From: an uncultured Clostridia bacterium
Lineage (GTDB): Bacteria > Bacillota > Clostridia > Oscillospirales > Ruminococcaceae
Assembly (NCBI GenBank): GCA_946545645.1
Contig: CAMNNQ010000195.1
Span: 1 to 64,000 of the forward strand
Reading direction: 5' to 3'
DNA: 64,000 bases
The notes beneath the pieces were generated by a model. The model had not been told where the DNA came from and ran no database searches. It saw only the letters and a list, made by a program, of their open reading frames with translations. The position numbers and the translations under genes were made by a program. Shown here piece by piece: positions 30,373 through 40,860 of this stretch (the stretch's first letter is position 1; every line of letters starts with the position of its first letter).

Positions 30373-31568
30373 TCTGGTATCCGTACGCTCAAATGAAAAC
30401 ACTGGATGCCCCCATAAAGATAGCCAGCGCAAAGGGGGTGCATCTTTACACAGAGGACGGTCACGATCTGATCGACTCGGTGTCTTCCTGGTGGAGCGTG
30501 ATACACGGCTACGGCCACCCGGAGATAAATGCCGCTGTCAGGGAGCAGCTCGACAAATTTGCTCACGTTATGCTGGGCGGCCTGACACACGAGCCTGTTC
30601 AGAAGCTCTCCGACAAGCTGGCGGAATGGCTGCCGGGAGACCTTGACTACTGCTTCTTCTCCGATTCGGGAAGTGTGGCGGTCGAAGTCGCATTGAAAAT
30701 GGCTTTGCAGTTCAACACCAACCGGGGCTCCCGAAGGGATACGATCCTTGCTCTCGAACACGCCTATCACGGAGACACCTTCAAGGCTATGGAGGTCGGG
30801 GACGATGAGGATTATCATTTCGCCTTCGGAGTCAACAGTGAGAAAAAGCGGGGAGTTGTCCATATACCAACCGAGATCCCGGCGCTTGAAAAAGCCTTTG
30901 CGGAATACGGAGAACGTCTGACCTGTTTCATAGTCGAGCCTCTGCTTCAGGGCGCGGGGGGAATGAGGATGTACGGTGTCAGCTTCCTTGAAAGAGCAAG
31001 GCAGCTCTGCGATCAGTATGATGTGCTGCTGATCTTTGATGAGGTCGCAACAGGCTTCGGACGTACAGGCAACCGCTTTGTGGCTGATCTTGTCCTGCCG
31101 GACATACTTGTTCTGGGAAAGGCTCTGACAGGCGGGTATATCGGTCACGCTGTGACAGTAGCGAACCGCAGGGTATGGGAGGGCTTCTGGAGCGACGACC
31201 CTGCTCATGCCTTTATGCACGGCCCGACATTTATGGGCAACGCCCTCGCCTGCTGCGCAGCTCTCAAATCCATCGAGCTTTTCGAGCGGGAGGATTATAT
31301 CTCGAAGATACGCCGAATAGAGGAGATAACCCGCCGAGAGATGGCAGGCTTCTCTGACCCTCGCATCAAGGAAGTCCGCATCATGGGCGGCTGTGTCTGC
31401 ATAGAGGTATATGACGGCAGAGTGCTTGAAGGCTTCAGAAAATTCGCATACGAACACGGAGTATTCAGCAGGACTTTCCTGAAATATATGTATGCTATGG
31501 TCCCCTATGTGATAAGCGAGCAGGAGCTGGTCAAGGTGCTTGATACAATGAAAGCGTGGTTTGCATAA
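30369..31568 (+). CDS. bioA: Adenosylmethionine-8-amino-7-oxononanoate aminotransferase
   Basis: IWYPYAQM...DSVSSWWSVIHGYGHPEIN...FDEVATGFGRTG...LGKALTGGYIGHAVT. Confidence 0.95.
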   Translation: MIWYPYAQMKTLDAPIKIASAKGVHLYTEDGHDLIDSVSSWWSVIHGYGHPEINAAVREQLDKFAHVMLGGLTHEPVQKLSDKLAEWLPGDLDYCFFSDSGSVAVEVALKMALQFNTNRGSRRDTILALEHAYHGDTFKAMEVGDDEDYHFAFGVNSEKKRGVVHIPTEIPALEKAFAEYGERLTCFIVEPLLQGAGGMRMYGVSFLERARQLCDQYDVLLIFDEVATGFGRTGNRFVADLVLPDILVLGKALTGGYIGHAVTVANRRVWEGFWSDDPAHAFMHGPTFMGNALACCAALKSIELFEREDYISKIRRIEEITRREMAGFSDPRIKEVRIMGGCVCIEVYDGRVLEGFRKFAYEHGVFSRTFLKYMYAMVPYVISEQELVKVLDTMKAWFA

Positions 31569-31616
31569 CAGACCGGGCGGGGAGATGTGCTGCCCGGTCA
31601 AAGATATGAAAGAGAA

Positions 31617-31639
31617 AAGGCAGCCGTAAGGCTGCCTTT
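31617..31639 (+). terminator. Terminator of bio operon
   Basis: aaggcagccgtaaggctgccttt. Confidence 0.75.
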
Positions 31640-31706
31640 AAGTATGTTGTATCCATCATCCGAAACAGATCGCTTCATTGCTGTTTTTATTTTGTTCGGT
31701 AGTTTG

Positions 31707-31736
31707 AAAAAGCGGCGGGGAGTTCCCGCCGCTTTT
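31707..31736 (-). terminator. Terminator of the convergent minus-strand operon
   Basis: aaaaagcggcggggagttcccgccgctttt. Confidence 0.75.
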
Positions 31737-31766
31737 ATCTGTAATTTCAGAGAGCGCCGTTAAGCA

Positions 31767-32522
31767 CTATTTCAGCTTGTTGTAGTCGTCGTCCGAAACA
31801 GCCTCGCACCATTCCGTTCTGCTGTCCTCGCCCTGTATCTCGACTGCAAGATGAGCGAACCAACTGTCCTTGGCAGCGCCGTGCCAGTGCTTGACTTCGG
31901 CGGGGATATTGACAACATCTCCTGGGCGGAGCTCTCTGGCTTCCTTGCCCCATTCCTGATACCAGCCGCGTCCGCCGATACAGATGAGCATCTGACCGCC
32001 GCCGCTTTTTGCGTGATGTATATGCCAGTTGTTGCGGCAGGATGGCTCAAAGGTCACGTTGAAGATCGGTATCTGCTCCGAGGAGACCGGCGCAAGATAG
32101 CTCTGGCCTGTAAAGAATTTGCCGTAGGGATTGGGCTCGCCTATGGGGAACATTATCTCGTTCTGGAACCTTTCCTTTTCGGAAAGAGCCGGAGCGCTGT
32201 CTGCATAGACCTCCTTGGCGATACCGAATACCGCCCAGGCATGAGGCCAGCCGGCATAGAAGGCTGTGTGGGTTATGACCGCAGCCATTTCCTTCTGCGA
32301 AACGCCGTGATTTTTGGCGTTCTGGATGTGGTAGCGGATGGAACTGTCTGTCACGCCCTGCGACATAAGAGCGACTACTGTGATGATACTGCGGGTCTTC
32401 AGGTCGATATCTGTGTTGTTCCAGTTCTCTCCGAAGAGGATATCATCGTTGAAGCGGGCAAAATCGGGAGCGAACTCTCCGAGCTGAGCTCTGCCAGCTG
32501 TCTGCACTATTTTTTCAGCCAT
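31767..32522 (-). CDS. Carboxymuconolactone decarboxylase-cupin fusion protein
   Basis: CMD part LKTRSIITVVALMSQG...AFYAGWPHAWAV; cupin part CRNNWHIHHAKSGGGQMLICIGGRGWYQEWG...PGDVVNIPAEVKHWHGA. Confidence 0.9.
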   Translation of the reverse strand: MAEKIVQTAGRAQLGEFAPDFARFNDDILFGENWNNTDIDLKTRSIITVVALMSQGVTDSSIRYHIQNAKNHGVSQKEMAAVITHTAFYAGWPHAWAVFGIAKEVYADSAPALSEKERFQNEIMFPIGEPNPYGKFFTGQSYLAPVSSEQIPIFNVTFEPSCRNNWHIHHAKSGGGQMLICIGGRGWYQEWGKEARELRPGDVVNIPAEVKHWHGAAKDSWFAHLAVEIQGEDSRTEWCEAVSDDDYNKLK

Positions 32523-32530
32523 TGTGATAC

Positions 32531-32875
32531 CTACTTTCTTATAAAATGTTCGTCTTTTTCGGGCAGACCGCCCTCATCGCTGACATAACGCTCCACTGTC
32601 ATGTGGAGATCGTATTTTTCGCGGAGCTCTGCGATCTTCTGCATCATAGGCGATGCGTGGTGGCGGTCTATTGCAGACTGATCTGTCCATTCGTCTATCA
32701 GCAGAACAGTCTCGGGATCGTCAAGGGAAACATAATACTCATACCGCAGATTTCCGTCCTCGCTGCGTATGGCTCCGACCGTTCCGCCGGAAGTCATTTC
32801 CTCTGCGAAGGCTCTTGCGGAGCCGTTTCTGCCGGTATATCTGAGATTAACGGTAATACTCATCCTGCACCTCAC
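32531..32875 (-). CDS. Antibiotic biosynthesis monooxygenase (ABM) family protein
   Basis: YEYYVSLDDPETVLLIDEWTDQSAIDRHHASPMMQ. Confidence 0.85.
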   Translation of the reverse strand: MRCRMSITVNLRYTGRNGSARAFAEEMTSGGTVGAIRSEDGNLRYEYYVSLDDPETVLLIDEWTDQSAIDRHHASPMMQKIAELREKYDLHMTVERYVSDEGGLPEKDEHFIRK

Positions 32876-32904
32876 ATTTACAGCCGCTGAGCGGCAGTAT
32901 TTTG

Positions 32905-33447
32905 TCAGACATTTCTGCCAAGCTCATAGGCTGCGTTCATGTAAGACCCGTTCTTTTCCGCATCTGCCGGATCGCCCAGACCTCCGCCGGACAGCACGCT
33001 GACGAGCCTTGCTTTCTCAAAGCAGGCGACCCAGCCCTGCAAGCCGCCCCTGGCTGTATGACAGACCTCCTCGCCGTCCTCGGCGGAGGCGGTTATCAGA
33101 TAGACATCTCTGAATCTGTAATCCGAGGGATAAAGGGGATTGCAGCGGTCGAGCAAGGTCTTGAGCTGGCCGCAAAGCTCATAGTAATAGATCGGATTTG
33201 CAAAGATCAGCACATCGGCATTGCCGACTTTCTCACATATCTCCGAAGCATCGTCCTTGATGACACACTTCATGGTTTTCTGACAGGCAAGGCAGCCCTT
33301 GCAGAAATTCAGAGTTTTACCCTTGAGAGTTATGAACTCAACATCGTGCCCTGCATCCTCTGCACCCTTTGCTGCCTGCTTTGCCAGTGTTTCGGAATTG
33401 CTGCGGTCCCGCAGGCTGGACGATATGACAAGTACCTTTTTAGCCAT
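32905..33447 (-). CDS. NADPH-dependent FMN reductase / flavodoxin-like protein
   Basis: VLVISSSLRDRSNSETLA...FCKGCLACQKTMKCVIKDD...ANPIYYYELCGQLKTLLDRC. Confidence 0.9.
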   Translation of the reverse strand: MAKKVLVISSSLRDRSNSETLAKQAAKGAEDAGHDVEFITLKGKTLNFCKGCLACQKTMKCVIKDDASEICEKVGNADVLIFANPIYYYELCGQLKTLLDRCNPLYPSDYRFRDVYLITASAEDGEEVCHTARGGLQGWVACFEKARLVSVLSGGGLGDPADAEKNGSYMNAAYELGRNV

Positions 33448-33458
33448 AGTATTTCTCC

Positions 33459-34457
33459 TTATTTCAGATATTCACGGTAAAACGCTTCCAGCTTGTCAAA
33501 GGGGATAGCATCCTTGCCGCCGCCGTCATAGAGGTCTGTGTGGACGGCATCGGGGATGATGAGCAGCTCCTTGTTGCCGGTATATTTGCTGTCCTTTGTC
33601 ATAGCGGCATAAGCATCCCTGCTGAAATAGCAGGAGTGCGCCTTTTCGCCGTGTACGATGAGGACAGCGCTTCTGATCTCGTTTGAGTATGTGTTTATGG
33701 GCTGATTCATGAAGGACATACAGCCGATAACGTTCCAGCCGCCGTTGGAGTTGAGAGAGCGGGGGTGATAGCCTCTCTCGGTCTTGTAGTAGCTGTGGTA
33801 GTCCTTTACGAAGAAAGGTGCATCCTCCGGCAGAGGATCTATAACGCCGCCGCCGAGGGTATACTCGCCGCTCTGATAATCCTTTATGCGCTGCGCATTG
33901 AGAGCGGCTTTCTTCTCATAACGCTTTTCTTCTGTGTTCTCGGAATCGAAATAGCCGTTGGCATTGACACGGGCCATATCATACATAGTAACTGCGGCAG
34001 TCGCCTTGATACGGGTATCGAGGGCCGCTGCATTTATCGAAAGTCCGCCCCAGCCGCAGATGCCGCAGATGCCGATACGGTCTGCATCCACATTTTCCTG
34101 AACGGAGAGGAAGTCAACGGCTGCCTGAAAGTCCTCGGTGTTGATGTCAGGGGAGGCCATATATCTCGGCTGTCCGCCGCTCTCGCCTGTGAATGAGGGG
34201 TCGAAGGCAACGGTCAGAAAGCCGCGCTCTGCAAGGGTCTGAGCATACAGACCGCTGCACTGCTCCTTGACAGCGCCGAAGGGCCCGCAGACAGCGACAG
34301 CAGGGAGCTTTCCTCCGGCATTCTTTGGGATATACATATCTGCTGCGAGGGTGATACCGTAGCGGTTGCGGAAGGTCACTTTCCTGTGATCTGTTTTGTC
34401 CGATCTCGGAAAGGTCTTGTCCCATTCCTGTGTCAATGTCAGCATCTCGTTATTCAT
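33459..34457 (-). CDS. Alpha/beta hydrolase (dienelactone-hydrolase-like)
   Basis: YIPKNAGGKLPAVAVCGPFGAVKEQ...IGICGICGWGGLSINAAALD. Confidence 0.85.
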   Translation of the reverse strand: MNNEMLTLTQEWDKTFPRSDKTDHRKVTFRNRYGITLAADMYIPKNAGGKLPAVAVCGPFGAVKEQCSGLYAQTLAERGFLTVAFDPSFTGESGGQPRYMASPDINTEDFQAAVDFLSVQENVDADRIGICGICGWGGLSINAAALDTRIKATAAVTMYDMARVNANGYFDSENTEEKRYEKKAALNAQRIKDYQSGEYTLGGGVIDPLPEDAPFFVKDYHSYYKTERGYHPRSLNSNGGWNVIGCMSFMNQPINTYSNEIRSAVLIVHGEKAHSCYFSRDAYAAMTKDSKYTGNKELLIIPDAVHTDLYDGGGKDAIPFDKLEAFYREYLK

Positions 34458-34472
34458 AGCGATACCTCCGTT

Positions 34473-35024
34473 TCAATATGACAGCGTTACGGTGATATTT
34501 CCCTCACCGAACAGTTCTTTCAGTTCGTCTCCGCTGATGCCGGCGATGTGCCCCAGCTTTGTATAGCTCCATGAATTCGAGTCATAGAAGATCGTCATCT
34601 GATCTCCCTGATAGAGCATTATATCTCCCGCTTCGGTGGTCACGCTCTCATCCGATCTCGTAAGCGCCCAGGGCAGGCTGCCGACCTTTTCAAATCCTCC
34701 GTATTCATGGAGAGAAACGGTGACAGGCTCGGCTTTCAGCTTCTCCGCAAGCTCTCTTGCAGCGGTGCTGTCGGCAAGCTCTGCGGTAAGCTCTTTGCCG
34801 TTTACGGATATTTTCAGTTTCATATCATCATTCCTTTCGCCGGACGGGAGCGTTTCGGCCACGGAGCTTTCGGCGGTATTATCCGCTGCTCCTGCACCGG
34901 TGTTCTGCTGCGATGATACGCTGCTCCCGGAGCTCCCGCAGGCAGTAAAGAGCGACGCGCAGCCGCATATAGTCAGGATCAGTAACAGTTTTTTCATGGC
35001 GCACCCCCGCTTTCCATATTCCAT
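34473..35024 (-). CDS. Lipoprotein with cyclophilin-like fold domain
   Basis: Lipobox SLFTACGSS; MKLKISVNGKELTAELADSTAARELAEKL...GDIMLYQGDQMTIFYDSNSWSYTKLGHI. Confidence 0.85.
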   Translation of the reverse strand: MEYGKRGCAMKKLLLILTICGCASLFTACGSSGSSVSSQQNTGAGAADNTAESSVAETLPSGERNDDMKLKISVNGKELTAELADSTAARELAEKLKAEPVTVSLHEYGGFEKVGSLPWALTRSDESVTTEAGDIMLYQGDQMTIFYDSNSWSYTKLGHIAGISGDELKELFGEGNITVTLSY

Positions 35025-35239
35025 ATCAGATTGTCTATCTTGTCCAGCACAGCCTGTTTCTCGTGAATATTATCCAGCAGCGCTTTACGGGTCTTCCGCA
35101 GGATACGCACCTTTTCCGCACAGCAGCAGTTGTTCTCGCAGTGCCGGAGGAATGACTTTACCTCGCTGTCTGTCATCCCCGAGCTTTTCAGCAGATCTGC
35201 CAGTTCATTATCGGTTATTTCGGGTATCGTCACCTTCAT
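34994..35239 (-). CDS. Small cysteine-containing helical protein
   Basis: 81 aa, SFLRHCENNCCCAEKVRILRKTRKALLDNIHEKQAVLDKIDNLIWNM; first gene of the minus-strand operon. Confidence 0.6.
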   Translation of the reverse strand: MKVTIPEITDNELADLLKSSGMTDSEVKSFLRHCENNCCCAEKVRILRKTRKALLDNIHEKQAVLDKIDNLIWNMESGGAP

Positions 35240-35463
35240 CTGATCACCTCCGGCAAAAGAAAAAGAGTACAGAGTTTTTGTTCTGTACTCATTATAGCAT
35301 AGATTTGCTGATATGTAAAATGCTTATATTTAATACATTAGTATGCCTGGAACGTATATTTGTATTGGCATTGCTCCGGGCTGAAGTCATACCGGACGGG
35401 CTGCTATTTAAGAGATAAGTGACAATAGATATTATCAGTATAAACGAAAGGATCTTACAGGTG

Positions 35464-36237
35464 TCATCTAACAGAATAATAATGCAAACAGGGAGAGCAT
35501 CGATTTGTGATACTCTCCCTGTTTATTTTTTCGGATAAGGCTTTTTTTCGTAAGTCAGACCCAACAGGTAATCCACCGCAGACCTCACCTATCCTGAGCC
35601 CCATTCCGTTTGCCAGGATTATACCAAGGGATATCAGCGAAAAGTCCATTCCTATGTAGAATTTTAGCCTTTCCTGTTCCTGCGGTGTGAGCAGGCGGAC
35701 TTCTGTCCTTGCAGGCTTTGGGATCACGATCCCGTCAAGCGGGTTCGGTATATGATAAACTCTCCTCGCATACTTGAACAGCGATTTCATCAGCACGAAA
35801 ATGTCCGAAATATACCGTGCAGAAAGCCCCGAGCTGAGCTTGAGATTAATAAGATCATAAAGAGCTTTCGATGTGATCTCATGGCACATAAGACTGCCAA
35901 ACTGTGGAATTATGTGTTTTTCGATCTTCATTCTGTAGTTCGCCAGCGTCGAGGGCTTAACTCGGTTGGATATTATCTGAAGCCACTCACGGCACAATTC
36001 TCTGACGGAAATCTCCGTTATATCGCCTGCATAGCTGTAAGCTATCGCCGCAACCCGTTTATGCAGGGCAGCTTCCTTGGTCTCGCCATAAAATGAGCGA
36101 TAACCGTGTTTGCCGTCATAGCTGTAGATCCTTGCCTCCCACCTGCCGTCTTTGCGTTTGTAAACGCCTCTTCCAGTCGTAGTTATTCCTCCGCTCATAA
36201 AATAATCAAAAAATGATAGATTTGATATGCTAAACAA
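35464..36237 (-). pseudogene. Tyrosine recombinase/integrase truncated after the first catalytic Arg region
   Basis: GRGVYKRKDGRWEARI...PQFGSLMCHEITSKALYDLI...NGMGLRIGEVCG, then unrelated tail; HxxR and Tyr regions absent. Confidence 0.75.
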
Positions 36238-36320
36238 TCCAGTTTGCCGATTTTGATTGATTTATATTCATCTTGCCTTGACATCGCCCTGTTCGTGTGA
36301 TATAATTAAAAAGTTAAAAT

Positions 36321-37268
36321 ATGCTTTTAATAATGTGCAGACCATTATATCGTATTTTGTCGCAAAATGAATTATTTGGCAATAAAAATTTACCAAAAAT
36401 TTCAAAAAAGGCGAGGGCCTTTGATGAAGTTTGTACTAAGCATAATATAAAGTATTTTGTCTATGGTGGAACACTTCTCGGAGCGATCAGGCACGAAGGG
36501 TTTATCCCTTGGGACGATGATGAGGATGTTGCTTTGCTCAGGAAAGATTACAACAAGCTGAGATCTCTTGCGGAGAATGGGGAGTTGTTTCATCATCCTT
36601 ATTTTTTTCAAGGGCTATTGCAGACTGAGAAACAGCGACACTACAGAGATTCCATATGTTGATGTATATGAGAAATGCAATCATGGTATATTTATAGATA
36701 TTTTTCCGCTAGATGTTCTTCCAAACAGCCCGAAGGAGATAGACAGATAAAAAGACTTAAAATTGTTAGAACAGCTATGAATTCATACTCAAGATGGTAT
36801 TCCGGAGTTGGCCCACTGGGAATCTCTAAGGCAAAAAGAATCGCGTATTATCTTAGCGTTCCTTTGTTTAAGTTACATTTGGTCAATATGAAGAAGCTAT
36901 ACTCACTGTATGAAAAGGTTGCGACCCGATACTCAAAGAGTAATTGCAGCAAAAAAGGAAGTGTTGCTGGTACAATGGGTATCAAAAGGTTTGTGTATGA
37001 CAGAAAAGACTGGAACACAAAGGTGAAATTAAATCGTTTTGAAAATCTGCAGGTTCCGATACCAATCACATATTATAAAATACTGACTCATACATACGGA
37101 GATTATATGGTTCCTGTGCATGAATCATCGAATCATGGGACAACGCTGTTTTCTGCCACTGTACCATATGAAGAGTTCATAAAGGATAATAAACGAATGC
37201 TTATGAAAGAACGGTATAAGCTTACCAGCAGTGGCAAAAAAGAATTAAGTGAAGGATTATACAGATGA
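36321..37268 (+). pseudogene. LicD-family phosphotransferase, multiple frameshifts
   Basis: [34 protein letters not shown] | frameshift | [31 protein letters not shown] | frameshift | IKRLKIVRTAMNSYS...; homologous to ORF 59244-60170. Confidence 0.85.
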
Positions 37269-37651
37269 AAAATATTGCCTTAATTATAGCTGGCGGTGTC
37301 GGTGCCAGGATGAATCAAGATATTCCGAAGCAGTTTTTAAACGTTTATGATAAACCGGTAATTATTTACACGCTTGAAGCATTTTAGAAGCACCCTCAGA
37401 TTGACGGAATAGAGGTGGTGTGTCTTGACGGATGGCACGATGTTTTGAGGGCATATGCCAAACAGTTTGGTATACTCTCAGATACAAAAGTAAGGTATGA
37501 AATCCCTGATGAAACTGAGGTAAAAGGGTTTTCAAAGCCGCAAAACTGTGTTCTGAAAACCGATAAGATAGAGTCACTTGGTTGGAGCGGGAAATATGAT
37601 TTGAAAAGTGGTTTGAGTGAAACACTTGAAATACTTTGTGAGAGCAAGTGA
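37265..37651 (+). pseudogene. IspD/TarI-like cytidylyltransferase with internal TAG, fused by deletion to an epimerase C-terminus
   Basis: [43 protein letters not shown](37385)-KHPQIDGIEVVCLDGW..., then VRYEIPDETEVKGFSKPQNCVLKTDKIESLGWSGKYDLKSGLSETLEIL. Confidence 0.8.
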
Positions 37652-37758
37652 ATTTGCTTTAGTAATAAGAATTGCTTTTGGATTATTGGTCTGCTAGTAG
37701 TGCTATAAAACACAAACAAGAATATCATACTATAAACTAACTGAGTATTATATGGGAT

Positions 37759-38802
37759 GTGAAACAAATGCCAACCGAAATCTCACCTACGAAAAATGCA
37801 AATACAGAAAGGGATTATCGGTTTGATAATCTTAAAGGGCTGCTGATAATACTAGTAGTCTTTGCCCATTCGATGGAGGTGACTGCGCGCGGTGGAGTGA
37901 GTGCAAATACAGTGGTTTCGACAGTCTATTCTATGATATATTTTGTTCATATGCCAGCTTTTATTTTCATTTCAGGGTATTTTTCAAAATCATTTCGTTC
38001 TAGGGATACATGGGCTAAGAAAACTATTCAGTCGTCTTTATTACCTTTCCTGATTGCAAACCTATTCTACTGGATACTTGCCTCACGGGAAATTGATGAT
38101 TTTTTCTATCCGCAGTTTGCTATGTGGTTTCTGCTGAGTATGTTCTTTTGGAAGGCGATGGTTCATCCTATTTCGAGAATAAAAGGTTCTATTGTTATAG
38201 CAATACTATTATCGTTATATGTCGGTGTCACCAATGCAGATAAACTCCTTTCACTACAGCGTACCTTTTCGTTTTTTCCTTATTTTCTTGCTGGCTTTTT
38301 GACCCCAAAGACGATAGTAGAAAGAATCGCACTCATAAAGAAACGGTATTTATTCTCTCTAGTTATAGCCACAACAGTGGCAGTTATAGCATTAACATTT
38401 GTTAAAAACTTTAAGCATGGTGTTTTTACTATGTCTTATCCCTACCGGCATTTTGGCTACAGTAATATTCAAGGAATACTATTCAGATGCGCTGCCTTGT
38501 TTCTTGGGTTTACAGGTGTGTATTTGATGATTGCTTTGAGTAAGAGCAAAAAAACTGTTCTTTCACTTTTAGGGAAGAATACGATCACAGTATATCTTAT
38601 TCACCCGTTGTTTGTAAAAGGATATGAATTCTTGAAGTTTCCTATGTTTAATTCACCATTTATCGTTCTTGGTATTTCAATGCTTGCTTCAATATCAATA
38701 TGTCTTGCTTGCGGCAACCACTTTGTTTCTAATATATATTCTTGCTTAATTAACAAGATAAGCAGTCTAGTCTTCAAGGACAGTGTTCAGAGCACAGAGT
38801 AA
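37759..38802 (+). CDS. Acyltransferase 3-family membrane protein
   Basis: RDYRFDNLKGLLIILVVFAHSMEV...FVHMPAFIFISGYFSKS, multi-TM. Confidence 0.85.
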   Translation: MKQMPTEISPTKNANTERDYRFDNLKGLLIILVVFAHSMEVTARGGVSANTVVSTVYSMIYFVHMPAFIFISGYFSKSFRSRDTWAKKTIQSSLLPFLIANLFYWILASREIDDFFYPQFAMWFLLSMFFWKAMVHPISRIKGSIVIAILLSLYVGVTNADKLLSLQRTFSFFPYFLAGFLTPKTIVERIALIKKRYLFSLVIATTVAVIALTFVKNFKHGVFTMSYPYRHFGYSNIQGILFRCAALFLGFTGVYLMIALSKSKKTVLSLLGKNTITVYLIHPLFVKGYEFLKFPMFNSPFIVLGISMLASISICLACGNHFVSNIYSCLINKISSLVFKDSVQSTE

Positions 38803-38851
38803 ACGCTTCCGAAACAGATCATGGTTGTAGAAAGATTTAGGATGGACAGAT

Positions 38852-39475
38852 ATGCAAGACATCCAAACAATAGGCGGCTTATTCACGGAAGAAAGCAGAC
38901 GAATCGTAGTCACAAATATATGTCGTGTCTTTAATTGCAATGAGGAAGATAATGAGAATCTTGTTCCAGTTCAGGCAGGACTAACAAATGTTGTTCTTTC
39001 ATTTAACTTGAACGGTGGAAAATATGTTTACCGTCACCCTGGGCTTGGCTCTGAAATACTGGTTGAGCGTGGTCGAGAGACTATAATGCAAAAAATCGTA
39101 GAGGACGCCGGAATAGATACTACTCTCGTTACAAATGGATGTTGATGAAGGCTGGCGTATAGGACGATTTATCGAGCACTATAGTTTTGATTATAAAAAC
39201 CTTAATGATATGGTAAGAGCAGTGATGCTGTTCAGAAAACTTCATTCAGCGCCGTGTCATGTACGTTGAAATTTTGATGTCATCAAAAAAGCTGAAGGAA
39301 TAAAAGCACAGATTGACCCGGAAAAGTACGGGCATTTCCCTGATTTTGAAAATGTCAGGAGAAAAATTTACAAACTGGCCGAGCTTGCTGAAAGTGACGG
39401 TATAAAGAAGTGCAATATACACGGCGATGCACGTGATGTCAATTTCCTAATAAACAAAGAAGAAATAGTCCAAAT
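38852..39475 (+). pseudogene. Choline-kinase (LicA-like) remnant
   Basis: MQDIQTIGGLFTEESRRIVVTNICRVFNCNEEDNENLVPVQAGLTNVVLSFNLNGGKYVYRHPGLGSEILVERGRETIMQKIVEDAGIDTTLV then frameshift; homologous to 60247-61281. Confidence 0.85.
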
Positions 39476-40009
39476 AATATCTATGGTCGTAAATACAATC
39501 ATTGCTGCTATACTGATCAAATGCGGAGCACGTATCCATATTGTTAAGTTAGGTAGTGCATTTGCATTTGTGCTTAATCCGTTGCTTATCAACATTTATA
39601 CACGCAGACATTATAGAATTGATAAAAAAGTAAAACCAAATATGTCTCATATAAGCCAGCGTTGGGATGCGCTTGGACATGAGTTACTGTCATCAGATTT
39701 CAGAACATTAGTGAGCACAAACGCTGTGATCCCTCCTACAAGAAGAACAGCGGCGGTAACAATTGCGATTGTTTTTTTGCTTTTCATTGAAATTCCTCCC
39801 AAAGAAGAATATAGCATCCAAATATAATCGTTAAGTGAAACGAATAATAATATGCAATTGTAATTCAGATAAGAAAGGGCCTGAACAACAGGAACTGTTT
39901 TCATCCTTGGCAAAGGTATTACATCTAAAAGTATTATAATTAATTTGCTGTCATTTGTCAATGTTTATTATTGCCTTAAGTAACTGCCCCCCTTCAGCCC
40001 TCAAAATAA

Positions 40010-40039
40010 AAAAGCCGCAGTATTCTGAACTGCGGCTTT
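40010..40039. terminator. Hairpin AAAGCCGCAG...CTGCGGCTTT
   Basis: Inverted repeat with flanking A/T runs. Confidence 0.6.
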
Positions 40040-40116
40040 GAATATTTTTGCTGCAATGACTGTAACCGTCAGTGTCATGCTCCGGGACAGATACCGTCAG
40101 ACATCCCTCAGACCTC

Positions 40117-40698
40117 TCATATCAAGTCATATCCCGCTTTGGAAAAGCGGTTGTTCCCGATCTCAAATCTCTTGCCTTCCACCTTCTTTGAAAGCTCGCT
40201 GTATTCGATAAAATCCTTTGAAACAGTAACGAAAAACTGCTTGCTGTCTGTCTCGGCAAGATAATAAGAGCAGACGTCATTAAGCTGGTCTGCTGCTTCA
40301 AAGCTCCCAAATCCCGGCATGACTGTCCATTCCAACAATTTCTCGAACTTTGACAGCTTTTTCTTCCTTATCAGCGGATAGATCTGCACCGCCTGCGGGA
40401 ATTTGGCTTTTGCCGCTGCGTCCTGTCTTGAACGGCACTTGCCGCCTTTTTCATAGTCGCCAAGATCAATGGCTTCTTTGAAAGAGCTGAAGGAGAGCAT
40501 TTCGCCGTCATCGAGCAGATAGTCGATCGAGACACCGAGAAGCTGTGAAGCAGCCTTCAGATTCTCGATATCAGGCATACCCTTGTTCGTTTCCCATTTT
40601 GCTACTGCGCTGCGTGAAACGTGCAGCTTCTCCGAAAGCTGTTCCTGTGACAGCCCCGCCTTTTGTCTTGCGTCTCTTAATTTCTCACCAAATGTCAT
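40117..40698 (-). CDS. XRE-family HTH regulator with C-terminal domain
   Basis: MTFGEKLRDARQKAGLSQEQLSEKLHVSRSAVAKWETNKGMPDIENLKAASQLLGVSIDYLL. Confidence 0.9.
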   Translation of the reverse strand: MTFGEKLRDARQKAGLSQEQLSEKLHVSRSAVAKWETNKGMPDIENLKAASQLLGVSIDYLLDDGEMLSFSSFKEAIDLGDYEKGGKCRSRQDAAAKAKFPQAVQIYPLIRKKKLSKFEKLLEWTVMPGFGSFEAADQLNDVCSYYLAETDSKQFFVTVSKDFIEYSELSKKVEGKRFEIGNNRFSKAGYDLI

Positions 40699-40860
40699 AG
40701 TGCTGTACCTCCGGAATTGTATTCAGCGGATCGTCCCCTTGCTGTGACTTTAGTATAGCATCGGGTCTCGGAATTGACAAGGGACGTCTGCGAACATCGG
40801 TGTTACTCTCCGTAACACAGCGTATTTACGGGCTTTACCGCCGCCACGGAACCGTTCTTA

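Noticed and set aside
29623-30432. 269-aa minus-strand ORF
   Set aside because: Antisense to bioD; no recognisable motif.
30219-31601. 460-aa minus-strand ORF
   Set aside because: Shadow ORF antisense to bioA, which has unmistakable conserved motifs; its composition is not protein-like.
31851-32588. 245-aa plus-strand ORF
   Set aside because: Antisense to the CMD-cupin gene.
34636-35418. 260-aa plus-strand ORF
   Set aside because: Antisense to the cyclophilin-like lipoprotein; Ser/Pro-rich low-complexity translation.
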